DNA of 64,000 nt, taken from Paraburkholderia megapolitana. GTDB lineage: Bacteria; Pseudomonadota; Gammaproteobacteria; Burkholderiales; Burkholderiaceae. A program made the position numbers and the translations under genes. Within the stretch, counting starts at the first letter, position 1; every line of letters begins with the position of its first letter. Below are positions 55,971 to 64,000 of the stretch, piece by piece. Below the pieces are notes generated by a model. The model ran no database searches. It was not told the DNA's origin and was given only the letters and a program-made list of their open reading frames with translations. The DNA lies in the NCBI RefSeq assembly GCF_007556815.1, contig NZ_CP041743.1, forward strand, positions 62,001 to 126,000. The letters are read 5' to 3'.

Positions 55971-56777
55971 TCAATTGCCATGCGCGATCGCGCGCGATTC
56001 CGCGGTGATGTTGCTAAGCGAAAGCTGGCCGCGCACCTCGTCGATGAAGACGCTGGCCAGCAGCGCCAGCATCAGCACTGTCAGCGCGCCCTTGACCGGC
56101 TGCCCTAGCGACGTCAGGTTCAGCTTCGACGACACCTTGCCGGTAAAGCCGAAACCGATATCGATCAACAACAGCAACAGCATGAGCGGGGTTGCCAGCT
56201 TGGCAACCGTTTCCATCAGGGAATCGGTCTTGTGCATCACGAAGGCTTCGATGATTCGACCGCCCACCGGCGCGAGATTTTCGAGTGGCCACCATTGATA
56301 CGATTCGTACACCGCGCCGAGCAGCGACATCATGCCGCCCAGCACCCAGAACGCCGCGATCGCGAACTGACTGAGCAGCGTCGAGGTCAACGAGGTCTGC
56401 TGTCCCGAGCTCGGGTTGGACATCTGGATATTGTTGAAGCCGGTCAGATCGTCGACGTAGGTGCCGACACTCTCCGCGGCCCAGAACACCGTCGACGCCG
56501 CAAAGCCGAGGCCCACGCCGATCAACGCTTCCTTCAGGCCGACGCCGACGAGAAACAACCCGCTCTGCTGATCGAGCGTGCCGTGCTGGCCATAAGCGAC
56601 GAAGCTGCCCCACAACAACGAGAGTGCGGTGCGCAGACGGCCCTGCACGACGCTGTCGCTGGTAGGCGGGAAGATGATCATCAGCACGATCAGACGCTCG
56701 CTGCATAGAGCAAGCGTCATCATGTAGCGAACCAGTTGATGGCTCGACTCGATCGCTTCGTAACTCAGGCTGCTCAT
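55971..56777 (-). CDS. sctT: T3SS-2 export gate protein SctT (HrcT)
   Basis: 268 aa, SctT family with the KEALIGVGLGFAASTVFWAAE signature and several membrane helices. Gene order hrpB1-sctI-J-K-L-N-O-T matches the hrpB operon of Ralstonia and Xanthomonas. It is 36 bp from sctO. Confidence 0.95.
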   Translation of the reverse strand: MSSLSYEAIESSHQLVRYMMTLALCSERLIVLMIIFPPTSDSVVQGRLRTALSLLWGSFVAYGQHGTLDQQSGLFLVGVGLKEALIGVGLGFAASTVFWAAESVGTYVDDLTGFNNIQMSNPSSGQQTSLTSTLLSQFAIAAFWVLGGMMSLLGAVYESYQWWPLENLAPVGGRIIEAFVMHKTDSLMETVAKLATPLMLLLLLIDIGFGFTGKVSSKLNLTSLGQPVKGALTVLMLALLASVFIDEVRGQLSLSNITAESRAIAHGN

Positions 56778-56813
56778 GATGGTTTCTTCAGTAATGGGAG
56801 GACGTGCGTCGCG

Positions 56814-57299
56814 TCAAAACGGTCGCGGTCCTGGTCGCCTGCTCTCGGAGGCTTCCTCGTCCTGGGCGTCTTCGATGGCCGTGTTGATGGCGAGACACAA
56901 CTTGTCGCGCCGTTCGCCGTAGATATCGATGCGCGCGCGGTTCTGCACGATCTTCGCGCGGCTCTGGTCGATTTCCGCCTGCTTGCTTTCGACCTGCGCA
57001 ACGGCGCGCGCCGTTTCGTTCTGCAACTGCGCGTGACGCTCACCCATCGCGAGCTGATGTTCGCGCAGGCGCAAGTACGCATCGGGGCTGAACGCCTGGC
57101 CCATCATCTCGTCGAGCTTGCGGTCCTGCTCTGCAACCACCTCGGCTTGCTGATCGGCAGCGTTGCGGCATTCGGCGACAGCGCCCTCAAGCGCCTGACG
57201 CTCGCCGCGCAACGCGAGCAACGCGTCGTTCAGCTTGCGGTCGAGCGTCTTGCGACGCGACAGCACCCGTTCGAGCGAGACGACCCGGCGATCCTTCAC
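56814..57299 (-). CDS. sctO: T3SS-2 ATPase stalk protein SctO (HrpB7-like)
   Basis: About 161 aa from a GTG at 57299, with AAGGAGG upstream overlapping the sctN stop. The whole protein is charged coiled coil (SLERVLSRRKTLDRKL, AVAQVESKQAEIDQSRAKI), as expected for HrpB7/SctO. Position between sctN and sctT supports it. A longer frame to 57398 lies inside sctN and is not used. Confidence 0.82.
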   Translation of the reverse strand: MKDRRVVSLERVLSRRKTLDRKLNDALLALRGERQALEGAVAECRNAADQQAEVVAEQDRKLDEMMGQAFSPDAYLRLREHQLAMGERHAQLQNETARAVAQVESKQAEIDQSRAKIVQNRARIDIYGERRDKLCLAINTAIEDAQDEEASESRRPGPRPF

Positions 57300-57315
57300 G
57301 ATGTGTTGCGCCTCC

Positions 57316-58686
57316 TTACGCCTGAACGATCTGATGCAGGAAGTCGACCGTGACGGCCGGGTCGACGAGTTCGTCGGTCTCTTGCGCAAGGAACGCACGG
57401 ATCACCTCGATCTTGCGAATCGCTTCGTCGGCGAGCGGATCGCTGCCGCTTTGGTATTCGCCGACCTGCAGCAACAGTTCGACTTCCTTGTGCCGCGCCA
57501 TCAACCGTCGAATATGACCGGCCGATGCAACGTGTTCGCGCGGCACGACCTGGGTCATCACGCGCGACAGGCTGCCCAGCACGTCGATGGCTGGATAGCG
57601 GTTCTGCGCGGCGATTTCGCGCGACAGGATCATGTGGCCGTCGAGAATCCCGCGCACTTCCTCCGCGATCGGATCGCCACCCGATTCGTCTTCGGCAAGA
57701 ACGGTGTAGAGCGCGGTAATCGAGCCGCGCACGCCGAGACCCGCGCGCTCGAGCAGACGCGGCAGTTCGGCGAAGATCGACGGTGGGAAACCGCGGCGGG
57801 TCGGCGGTTCGCCCATTGCCAGACCGATCTCGCGCTGCGCGCGGGCGAAGCGCGTGAGCGAGTCCATCATCAGCAGCACACGCAGGCCGCGATCGCGGAA
57901 GTATTCGGCCACCGCGGTCGCTGCGTAAGCGGCTTTCGCGCGCTCGATCGACGAACGATCGGAAGTCGCGCACACCACCACCGAGCGCGCCATGCCTTCC
58001 GGGCCGAGAATGTGTTCGACGAATTCGCGCACTTCGCGGCCGCGTTCGCCGATCAGCGCAATCACGTTGATGTCGCATTGCGCACCGCGCGCGAACATCC
58101 CCATCAACGTGCTCTTCCCCGCGCCGGCCGGTGCGAAGATACCCATCCGCTGGCCTTCGGCGAGCGTCATCATGCCGTCCACCGCACGCACGCCGGTCGG
58201 CATCGGCCGGTCGATCACCGGGCGGCTCATCGGCGACGGCGGGTCCGCGAAAACCGGCTGGAATTCGTGGCAATCGAGTTCGCCCTTACCGTCGATAGGT
58301 TGCCCGAGACTGTCGATCACACGTCCCAGCAACCCATCGCCGATGCGGATCGCGAGTGGACGCTTCAGACCGACCACACGGGTTTCGCGCGAGATGCTGC
58401 CGAGCCGGCCGAACGGCGACAGCAACGCGATATCGCGCGAGAAGCCGACTACTTCGGCGCTTTGCAGCAACTGTCCTTGTGGAGAACGCAGCTCGCACAA
58501 CTCACCGAGCGTCGCGTCGAGTCCGCTGACTTTCAGCAGCGTACCGATCACTTCCTGAACCTTGCCGGCGGCCGTCGGCCGCACCCGTGCGCGCAGCTCG
58601 CGTTCGATCGCATTGGCCATGAAATCGAAGCGGTCATCGCTGGCGAGCCCCGTGTCGGGTTGATCGTCGGTGTCGAAAGTCTTCAT
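57316..58686 (-). CDS. sctN: T3SS-2 ATPase SctN (HrcN)
   Basis: 456 aa. Walker A APAGAGKST at residues 185-193, [13 protein letters not shown] and [18 protein letters not shown] are all intact. The MGEPPTRRGFPPSIF signature follows. Clearly homologous to the T3SS-1 SctN but well diverged, which argues against a recent local duplication. Confidence 0.97.
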   Translation of the reverse strand: MKTFDTDDQPDTGLASDDRFDFMANAIERELRARVRPTAAGKVQEVIGTLLKVSGLDATLGELCELRSPQGQLLQSAEVVGFSRDIALLSPFGRLGSISRETRVVGLKRPLAIRIGDGLLGRVIDSLGQPIDGKGELDCHEFQPVFADPPSPMSRPVIDRPMPTGVRAVDGMMTLAEGQRMGIFAPAGAGKSTLMGMFARGAQCDINVIALIGERGREVREFVEHILGPEGMARSVVVCATSDRSSIERAKAAYAATAVAEYFRDRGLRVLLMMDSLTRFARAQREIGLAMGEPPTRRGFPPSIFAELPRLLERAGLGVRGSITALYTVLAEDESGGDPIAEEVRGILDGHMILSREIAAQNRYPAIDVLGSLSRVMTQVVPREHVASAGHIRRLMARHKEVELLLQVGEYQSGSDPLADEAIRKIEVIRAFLAQETDELVDPAVTVDFLHQIVQA

Positions 58687-58722
58687 GTGGAAGTGTCCCT
58701 GGGCAAGCGTGGCAGTACGGCG

Positions 58723-59724
58723 TCAAGCGACATCGCGCTCTGCGGTTTCGAATTCGGCGCCGATGTCGGCGGTGGGAGCGTGCGTATGTTCGACGGCGGC
58801 AACGGCGTCGGCAAAGAAGTTCTGTTCTTCGGGGTCTGCCGGATTGCCGGCTTCGCTCTGCTGCGCAGCGAGCGGCTCGGTATGGCTCGCCGTACGGGCG
58901 TACTCGTCCTCAGTGGTATCCTGCGCGGCGACGAAATCCTGGTCCCCGCCCCGCTCCAGCTGCTCGATGTCGTCTTCGTTCTGCATAGCGGGTTCGGGTT
59001 CGTCTTCATCGGGCGGCAAGCCGTCGATCGCACGCGACAGCGCGTCGCGAATCGCGGCCAGTTGCTGCGGCAAGCTCGCGTCGACCGCACCGAGATCGGT
59101 CTCGCAGATGCAGTAGCCGCGCTCCAGCTGCGCGTCGGAGCTGACCTGCAGATTCACCACGCGCCCAACCTCGCGCCACTCGCGTGCCACCGCGCCGAAC
59201 GCCGCAGTCGCTGCCGCGAGATCGTGCGGATGGACGCGCACCTTGACCGGGCTGCCGTCGGCAACGATGCACTCGACCGTCGACGCGGCCTGTCTGAACA
59301 GCGCAATCGGATCGGCCGTCGCGACGATCTGTTCGACCGCGAGCGCCACCAGTTGCGCGAGCCGGTCGCGCTGCCGCTGCCCGATCGAAGGCATGTCGGC
59401 CAGCATGCGCAGGCTGCGTTCGTGCCAGTCGGCGAGACCTTGCTCCCAGCCCGCTTCGTAGCCCATTCTGGCCGAACCCTCATAGGTCGCCTGCGCCTGC
59501 GCAACCAGTTCGTCGGCTTGCGCCTGCGCCGCATCGAGAATGGCCTGGGCCTGCGTGCGTGCTTCTTCTAACACCGCCGCGCAGCGCCGGTTCAGATCTT
59601 CATATGCGCTGTCGATCTCGACCAGCGCTCCAAAGTGTTCGGCGCGCACCACGTCGTCGGTAATGCCGACACCGTGGTCCATGCCATCCCTCAGCGCATC
59701 CGGGTTGCGTAACCAGATCACCAT
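58723..59724 (-). CDS. sctL: T3SS-2 stator protein SctL (HrpB5-like) with acidic tail
   Basis: 333 aa from the ATG at 59724; typical SctL proteins are about 200-230 aa. Residues 45-100 form an Ala/Gln/Glu coiled coil, and the conserved FliH-like part ends near residue 236 (LPQQLAAIRDALSRAIDGL). The remaining 97 residues are an acidic, Glu/Asp/Ala/Thr-rich tail, apparently disordered. The tail is the oddity. It overlaps sctK by seven bases. Confidence 0.88.
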   Translation of the reverse strand: MVIWLRNPDALRDGMDHGVGITDDVVRAEHFGALVEIDSAYEDLNRRCAAVLEEARTQAQAILDAAQAQADELVAQAQATYEGSARMGYEAGWEQGLADWHERSLRMLADMPSIGQRQRDRLAQLVALAVEQIVATADPIALFRQAASTVECIVADGSPVKVRVHPHDLAAATAAFGAVAREWREVGRVVNLQVSSDAQLERGYCICETDLGAVDASLPQQLAAIRDALSRAIDGLPPDEDEPEPAMQNEDDIEQLERGGDQDFVAAQDTTEDEYARTASHTEPLAAQQSEAGNPADPEEQNFFADAVAAVEHTHAPTADIGAEFETAERDVA

Positions 59725-60533
59725 GATCGTGTCGGGAAAAAGTCGGCTAGTTGAGAAACCAGCGTGAGGCTGGTTTTGCTCACTTTCGCATGGCCGGGTG
59801 TGTCCGGTAGACGCGCGGGCGCAGTCTCGTCCGGCAATGCGAACTGCAGCAGCATCATGGGATGGTCGGCGCTCCAGCGGCAGTCGCGCTCGAACAGGCG
59901 GAACCCTTGCAGCGCAAGCGAATCCGCGCTGGGTTCGCCGCGCAGCGGCTGGCCCGCAGTCAGGCCGCCGCGTTGCGCGAGCAGCATGCGTGTCAGATGC
60001 GGACCGAGCCATTCGTCGAGCAGCACGCGGCGCGGCCGGTCGATCCACAGGCGCAGCTCGTAGACGTGCTCGACCAGTACGCGCATGCGCAATACCTTCA
60101 GGCAGTCCGCGAGCGGCAGGCGCATCAGCGCGACGCTCGCATCGCCGAACGCGGGTAGCGGCGCGGGTGTGAATCCGACGCTGTCGAGAAAGGCTTCGGC
60201 CAGTTGCGCGCCGCGGCGAGCGTCGAGCCCGGGCAAACAGGCTGCATACGCAAACGAGGCGATGCGGGCCGGATGCATCCACTCGAACAGCGTGCGGCGG
60301 CGCTGGTGGTATTCGGCCAGGTTTGCTGCGATGGTGCGCGAAAGCTTCACCGCTGGATCGACGGCGGGTTCGGACGGCGCTGGGTCCGATGCTTCGGACG
60401 GGTCTGACGCGTCCGCTACATCGGCTGCTTGCGGAGCATCCGACGCAGCCTGCGTGAACTGCTCCGCCGCGTCGATCGCCGCGCTGAAGTCGTCGGCAAA
60501 TACGCTGTCGTCGATAGTCTGAGCATCGCTCAT
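59718..60533 (-). CDS. sctK: T3SS-2 sorting platform protein SctK (HrpB4-like)
   Basis: 271 aa. The first 60 residues are acidic (Asp/Ala/Ser/Pro, with ASDPSEASDPAPSEP). The rest resembles HrpB4: WMHPARIASFAYAACLPGL, MRVLVEHVYELRLWIDRPRR and ERDCRWSADHPMM. It links SctQ to the inner-membrane ring. The place after sctJ is typical. Confidence 0.82.
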   Translation of the reverse strand: MSDAQTIDDSVFADDFSAAIDAAEQFTQAASDAPQAADVADASDPSEASDPAPSEPAVDPAVKLSRTIAANLAEYHQRRRTLFEWMHPARIASFAYAACLPGLDARRGAQLAEAFLDSVGFTPAPLPAFGDASVALMRLPLADCLKVLRMRVLVEHVYELRLWIDRPRRVLLDEWLGPHLTRMLLAQRGGLTAGQPLRGEPSADSLALQGFRLFERDCRWSADHPMMLLQFALPDETAPARLPDTPGHAKVSKTSLTLVSQLADFFPTRSW

Positions 60534-60577
60534 CTCACTCCCGGTACACGCTCAGAGGTCGAATTTCAGGCCGCCGC

Positions 60578-61381
60578 TCAGGCCGCTGTTTTGGATGCCT
60601 TCGGCGCACGCGCGCCACGTTTTGCCAGCACGCCCGACAGCTGGCCCTGCATCAGTCCCGCGAACCTGTCGCGCCAGCGCAGGAACGCGCCAGCCAGCCC
60701 GATCAGGACGACACCGAACGCGAGCGCCACATAACCGAGCGTGCCGCCCCCGCTCTGCACATACGCCGTCGGCACCGTGAGAGGATCGGCAGGCACCGAG
60801 ATCACGCTGACCTGGTCGTAGGTCAGCCCTTCGATGCTATGTACGACGAGATTCTTGATCGCGGGCGTGAGCGTTTCGACGTTCGCGTCCGACCGGTATT
60901 TGATGAATACCGAAGCCGACGAAGGACGGGCCAATTCCGCGAGCGGATCGTTGTTCGGCAGCACGATCTGCACGCGCGCTTCGACCACCCCGTCGATTTT
61001 CGTCAACGTATCGTCGAGTTCCTGCGACAGACCATAGATAAACCGCACGCGTTCTTCGGTCGGCGTGGAGACGAGGCCGTCTTTCTTGAAGAGCCCGCCC
61101 AGGTCGTCGAATTTCTTCGACGGAATACCGCGTGCCCGCAGAATTTCCATCGCGCGCACGAGCTGCTTTTCCTCGACGCTGACCGACCACGTCTTGCCGC
61201 CGTCGGGTGTGCTCTTCTCGGCATCGACGCCGTACTGGACCAGCGCGGCGACGATCTCATTACAGTCGCGCTCGTTCAACTGGCCATACAGCTCCTTGTG
61301 GCAGGCGCTCAGCATGAAAACGAGGGCTGCGCAGGTCAGCAGCTTGCATCCGCGCGCAACAGTGCGTGAGAGAGGGGTCAT
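60578..61381 (-). CDS. sctJ: T3SS-2 inner-membrane ring lipoprotein SctJ (HrcJ)
   Basis: 267 aa. Lipobox LSAC with Cys27, then the conserved LYGQLNERDCNEIVAALV start, GLFKKDGLVSTPTEE and RPSSASVFIKYR. A C-terminal membrane helix at about 215-240 precedes a basic tail. The ATG is one base after the sctI stop. Confidence 0.96.
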   Translation of the reverse strand: MTPLSRTVARGCKLLTCAALVFMLSACHKELYGQLNERDCNEIVAALVQYGVDAEKSTPDGGKTWSVSVEEKQLVRAMEILRARGIPSKKFDDLGGLFKKDGLVSTPTEERVRFIYGLSQELDDTLTKIDGVVEARVQIVLPNNDPLAELARPSSASVFIKYRSDANVETLTPAIKNLVVHSIEGLTYDQVSVISVPADPLTVPTAYVQSGGGTLGYVALAFGVVLIGLAGAFLRWRDRFAGLMQGQLSGVLAKRGARAPKASKTAA

Positions 61382-61382
61382 G

Positions 61383-61772
61383 TTATTGGTTCTTCATCAG
61401 AGTCTGAACGGCGTCTTTCGACGACGAGACGGCAGCCATCTTCACCTGCAGATCGGCATTGAGGCTGGCAATTTCGAGCTGCACCGTCATGTTCGCGGCG
61501 GCCATGCGTTCCATCGACAGCGAACTCATGTGCTGCGTCAGATACATCACGTCGTTCGGCGCCTGCTGGTAGTAGGTCGCCTGTTCCGCGACGGCCTTCG
61601 CCACGATGTTGTGGTCCGGGTGCTCGGGCACGCTCTGCACCGGCGGCGTCGGCACACCCTCGTTCATCAACGCCTGGAACCGGTCCGCCTGTTGCGGCGA
61701 AACCGAAGCATCGACGCCGGTACTCGACGATGTCGATGCGATCTGCTGCTGAAACTGCGCAATCATCGCCAT
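61383..61772 (-). CDS. sctI: T3SS-2 inner rod protein SctI (HrpB2)
   Basis: 129 aa from the ATG at 61772, the length of HrpB2. The C-terminal region (NMTVQLEIASLNADLQVKMA then KDAVQTLMKNQ) is the rod-family pattern, close in style to HrpB2 of Ralstonia. The longer upstream frame overlaps hrpB1 and is not used. Confidence 0.88.
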   Translation of the reverse strand: MAMIAQFQQQIASTSSSTGVDASVSPQQADRFQALMNEGVPTPPVQSVPEHPDHNIVAKAVAEQATYYQQAPNDVMYLTQHMSSLSMERMAAANMTVQLEIASLNADLQVKMAAVSSSKDAVQTLMKNQ

Positions 61773-61834
61773 GTCCACGTCGGCTCTCCTACGAAGATCG
61801 AAACGCCTGGGTACCGCTACGACCAGAGGCAGGA

Positions 61835-62413
61835 CTAGATGCGGATGTACTGCATCGACATCAGCATGTCGTCGGCTGTCAGCGTGCGCGCCACGCTGGG
61901 CTGTGGCTCCTGCGCGGCCTTTTCTTTTTCCTGTTCCAGTTCGCGGGTCGACTCGGGCGTCACGAACTGCCCCGTGCGACGCGCCGCGGCGTAGGCGTGC
62001 TGCAGATCGTCGTTGGCGATCAGCGTCTTGGCGAGGCGCGTCACGTCGTCGTTGCCGCATTCCTCGATGACCTTGCGCGCTTCGTCCTGCCAGCCGAACG
62101 TATGGGTCGCCTTCATGCATTGAAGCAGCATGCCGCGGCTAGCCGGCATGCATACCGAACGCTCGATCAGGCCGCGATATACCGATTCCGCTTCGGCCCA
62201 CTCCTTGCGGAGCATGAACAGCCAGCCGTCGAAGAATGCGAATTCCACACACGTGGGCCGCAGCACATGCAGGGCCTCGACCAGTTGCTCGATGTCGTCC
62301 ACGTCGACCTTCGTCGCCGGTCCATCGGACCCGCCAAACGCCGCACCGACCAGATCGGCGAGGCAGCCTAGCACCGCCGGCGCGCATGTCGCGTGTTCCC
62401 TCTGATCACTCAT
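61835..62413 (-). CDS. hrpB1: T3SS-2 HrpB1
   Basis: 192 aa. Family motifs VEALHVLRPTCVEFAFFDGWL and MLRKEWAEAESVYRGLIER are in residues 40-90; the C-terminal third is Gln/Glu-rich. It is the first gene of the leftward operon and its promoter has a near-perfect PIP box. HrpB1 in Xanthomonas binds peptidoglycan and is needed for pilus assembly. Confidence 0.9.
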   Translation of the reverse strand: MSDQREHATCAPAVLGCLADLVGAAFGGSDGPATKVDVDDIEQLVEALHVLRPTCVEFAFFDGWLFMLRKEWAEAESVYRGLIERSVCMPASRGMLLQCMKATHTFGWQDEARKVIEECGNDDVTRLAKTLIANDDLQHAYAAARRTGQFVTPESTRELEQEKEKAAQEPQPSVARTLTADDMLMSMQYIRI

Positions 62414-62489
62414 TCCTTTTCCCCAAGAAAATCAAAGATTGCGGAAAGCCCCTCTTCTGCCCGACATATTTCTGCCGACCATGATCGAG

Positions 62490-62551
62490 ACATTACGTGG
62501 CGACAGCTTCGCGCCGGGCGTCGGGCACGAAGTCGCACACCGATATGCGAA
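62490..62551 (-). promoter_or_regulatory. PIP/hrp_II box and -10 element of the hrpB1 operon
   Basis: On the minus strand TTCGC (62551-62547), N15, TTCGT (62531-62527), which also satisfies TTCG-N16-TTCG. TAATGT (YANNNT) at 62495-62490 lies 31 nt downstream. Confidence 0.82.
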
Positions 62552-62636
62552 GCAACCCGCGAACGGGGTTGCCGGGGCGTCGTTACGGGATATTTCCATG
62601 TGTCTTCCTGATAGCTGCCCCACTGCGGCGCATCGC

Positions 62637-62698
62637 TTCGCACGCCCCGCCCGGTCTTCGCATCGGGCCGCCGTTGCGAAGACCCGAACAGATAACGT
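62637..62698 (+). promoter_or_regulatory. Perfect PIP box and -10 element of the sctU operon
   Basis: TTCGC at 62637-62641 and 62657-62661, spacing 15 nt. TAACGT (YANNNT) at 62693-62698 follows after 31 nt. With the box for hrpB1 it makes the 364-bp gap 62414-62777 a bidirectional Hrp promoter; no gene is seen there. Confidence 0.88.
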
Positions 62699-62777
62699 AT
62701 GTCTACGGCGGCGCCTCACCCGGCTGCCGCCCTGAGCAACAAGCCGAGCAGCAACTCACCACGGTGCGTAGAGAAAG

Positions 62778-63836
62778 ATGGCCGACGATAAAACCGAAGA
62801 ACCCAGTGAGCAGAAGCTGCGCAAGGCGCGCGAAAAAGGCGAGGTCGCGAAGAGCACCGACGTCGTCGAAGTCGCAGCGCTCGGCAGCATGCTGCTCGTG
62901 CTGCAGGCGGGTCAGCACTACATGGTCGATTCGTTTCGCGCGGTGATCAAAACTGCACTCGATTTCATGAGCGGGCCTAGATCGCTCGATGCGCTCTATG
63001 TCGCATTCGCCGACATGGCGGGCCATACGCTCGGCATGGTGTGCGGCGTCGCCGCGATCGGCCTGTTCGCAGCGATCCTCGCGTTGGTGCCGCAAACCGG
63101 CCTGCAGTTTTCCTTCGAAGCGATGGCTCCGAAGTTCGATGCGGTCAATCCCGCCGCCGGGCTGCAAAAGATCTTCTCGGCGAACTCGATGCTCGATCTG
63201 GCGAAGATGACCGTGAAAGGCGTCCTGATCCTCGCCGTGATGAAGACGACCATCGTCTCGGTCATGCCGGTCGTCGCGAGCGCGCTGGACCAGCCGCTCG
63301 CGCAACTGATCCACGTGTTGTGGTCGGTCGTGATGAAGGTGTTCGCCACGGCGCTCGGCGTTTTCATCGTCATCGCGGCGGTGGATTACAAACTGCAGGC
63401 CATGATGTTCATCAAGAAACACAAGATGAGCAAGGACGAGGTCAAGCGCGAATTCAAGGACAGCGAGGGCAACCAGGAGGTCAAGGGCGAGCGCAAGAAG
63501 CTCGCGCACCAGTTCGCGAACGAAGGCCCGACGGGCGGCCTGAAGCGGGCCAACGTGGTGGTCGTCAACCCGGTTCACTACGCAGTCGCGCTGCGTTACG
63601 ACCCGAGCGAATTCCCGCTGCCGGTGGTGATCGCCAAGGGGCTCGACGGCGATGCGCTGCTGCTGCGCCGTCGAGCCGCCGCCATGGGCATTCCGATCGT
63701 CGCCAACCCGCCGGTCGCGCGCCAGTTGCACAAAATCCCGGAAAACCAGCCGATTCCCGAAGAGTTGTTCGAAGTCGTCGCAGCGATTCTTCGCTGGGTC
63801 AGCGGTATCGGCACCAAAGTCGCGCTCACGGAGTAG
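62778..63836 (+). CDS. sctU: T3SS-2 export apparatus switch protein SctU (HrcU)
   Basis: 352 aa. N-terminal KTEEPSEQKLRKAREKGEV, four membrane segments and the MSKDEVKREFKDSEGN linker are canonical. The autocleavage motif is N264-P-V-H267 in VVVVNPVHYAVALRY; Thr is replaced by Val but the Asn-Pro scissile bond is kept. It starts the rightward operon after a perfect PIP promoter and is followed five bases later by sctV. Confidence 0.97.
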   Translation: MADDKTEEPSEQKLRKAREKGEVAKSTDVVEVAALGSMLLVLQAGQHYMVDSFRAVIKTALDFMSGPRSLDALYVAFADMAGHTLGMVCGVAAIGLFAAILALVPQTGLQFSFEAMAPKFDAVNPAAGLQKIFSANSMLDLAKMTVKGVLILAVMKTTIVSVMPVVASALDQPLAQLIHVLWSVVMKVFATALGVFIVIAAVDYKLQAMMFIKKHKMSKDEVKREFKDSEGNQEVKGERKKLAHQFANEGPTGGLKRANVVVVNPVHYAVALRYDPSEFPLPVVIAKGLDGDALLLRRRAAAMGIPIVANPPVARQLHKIPENQPIPEELFEVVAAILRWVSGIGTKVALTE

Positions 63837-63841
63837 TCCAC

Positions 63842-64000
63842 ATGTTCAAGAACTTCAAGATTCCCGGATTTGGCGAAGCCGGTATCGCGCTTCTGCTGGT
63901 CGCGATCATCTCGCTGATGATCCTGCCGCTGCCGACCATCGTCATCGACATCCTGCTGTCGATCAACATCACGATCAGCGTGACGCTGCTGATGGTGACG
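63842..64000 (+). CDS. sctV: T3SS-2 export gate protein SctV (HrcV), cut by the window end
   Basis: 53 residues from the ATG at 63842 to the window edge. The start IPGFGEAGIALLLVAIISLM and the ILPLPTIVIDILLSINITIS segment match the first membrane helices of SctV/HrcV. The rest lies to the right, where the remaining hrp genes (such as hrcC, hrcD, hrcQ, hrcR, hrcS) are expected. Confidence 0.93.
   Translation, partial: MFKNFKIPGFGEAGIALLLVAIISLMILPLPTIVIDILLSINITISVTLLMVT

Overview
The window is high-GC DNA that reads as a Burkholderiaceae chromosome (Burkholderia/Paraburkholderia relatives). Pointers to this are a BPSS1780-type membrane protein, an entericidin lipoprotein, Ralstonia-style HrpG and HrpB regulators, and PIP/hrp_II promoter boxes. 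No rRNA, tRNA, CRISPR array, insertion sequence or integrase was seen.

Layout. (1) 1-2240: a membrane protein cut by the window edge, a HAAS-domain (DUF1700) membrane protein and its PadR repressor, all leftward. (2) 2705-31392: type III secretion system 1 (T3SS-1). Rightward genes are sctQ, sctR, a lytic transglycosylase and a giant gene (5726-18250, about 4174 aa). The giant gene converges on a leftward operon sctV-S-C-D-(72-aa protein)-I-J-K-L-N-O-T-U. (3) 31393-33897: a repeat-bearing regulatory region and two divergent LuxR-family regulators, probably the T3SS-1 control module. (4) 33984-40799: an M3 peptidase, an entericidin and an Lhr-type helicase. (5) 41351-64000: a second, Hrp2-like system (T3SS-2). 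It has hrpG and hrpB, secreted-protein genes (effector candidates, a harpin, a harpin-lysozyme gene split by a frameshift, a 1444-aa effector candidate), a formyltransferase, and two divergent operons: hrpB1-sctI-J-K-L-N-O-T-hrpB1-like leftward, and sctU-sctV rightward, running off the window.

The T3SS-2 regulon can be read directly from the DNA. Five promoters have an exact TTCG-N16-TTCG or TTCGC-N15-TTCGC box with a YANNNT -10 element 31 nt downstream, and a sixth has 30 nt. A seventh, imperfect box also has a 31-nt spacing. A separate 97-bp promoter block is shared by hrpB and the 1444-aa effector gene, and may be the HrpG target. T3SS-1 has no such box, so the two systems look separately controlled.

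Most unusual: the T3SS-1 SctU has lost the NPTH autocleavage motif (YSSR at that place), and T3SS-1 carries the giant LysM-tailed protein. That protein has two tandem His/Cys (clan CD-like) domains with identical 39-residue H-to-C spacing and a kinase-like segment. Together these are the best candidates for an undescribed variant secretion system. Positions were counted by hand; family names come from recognising sequence, not from a search.
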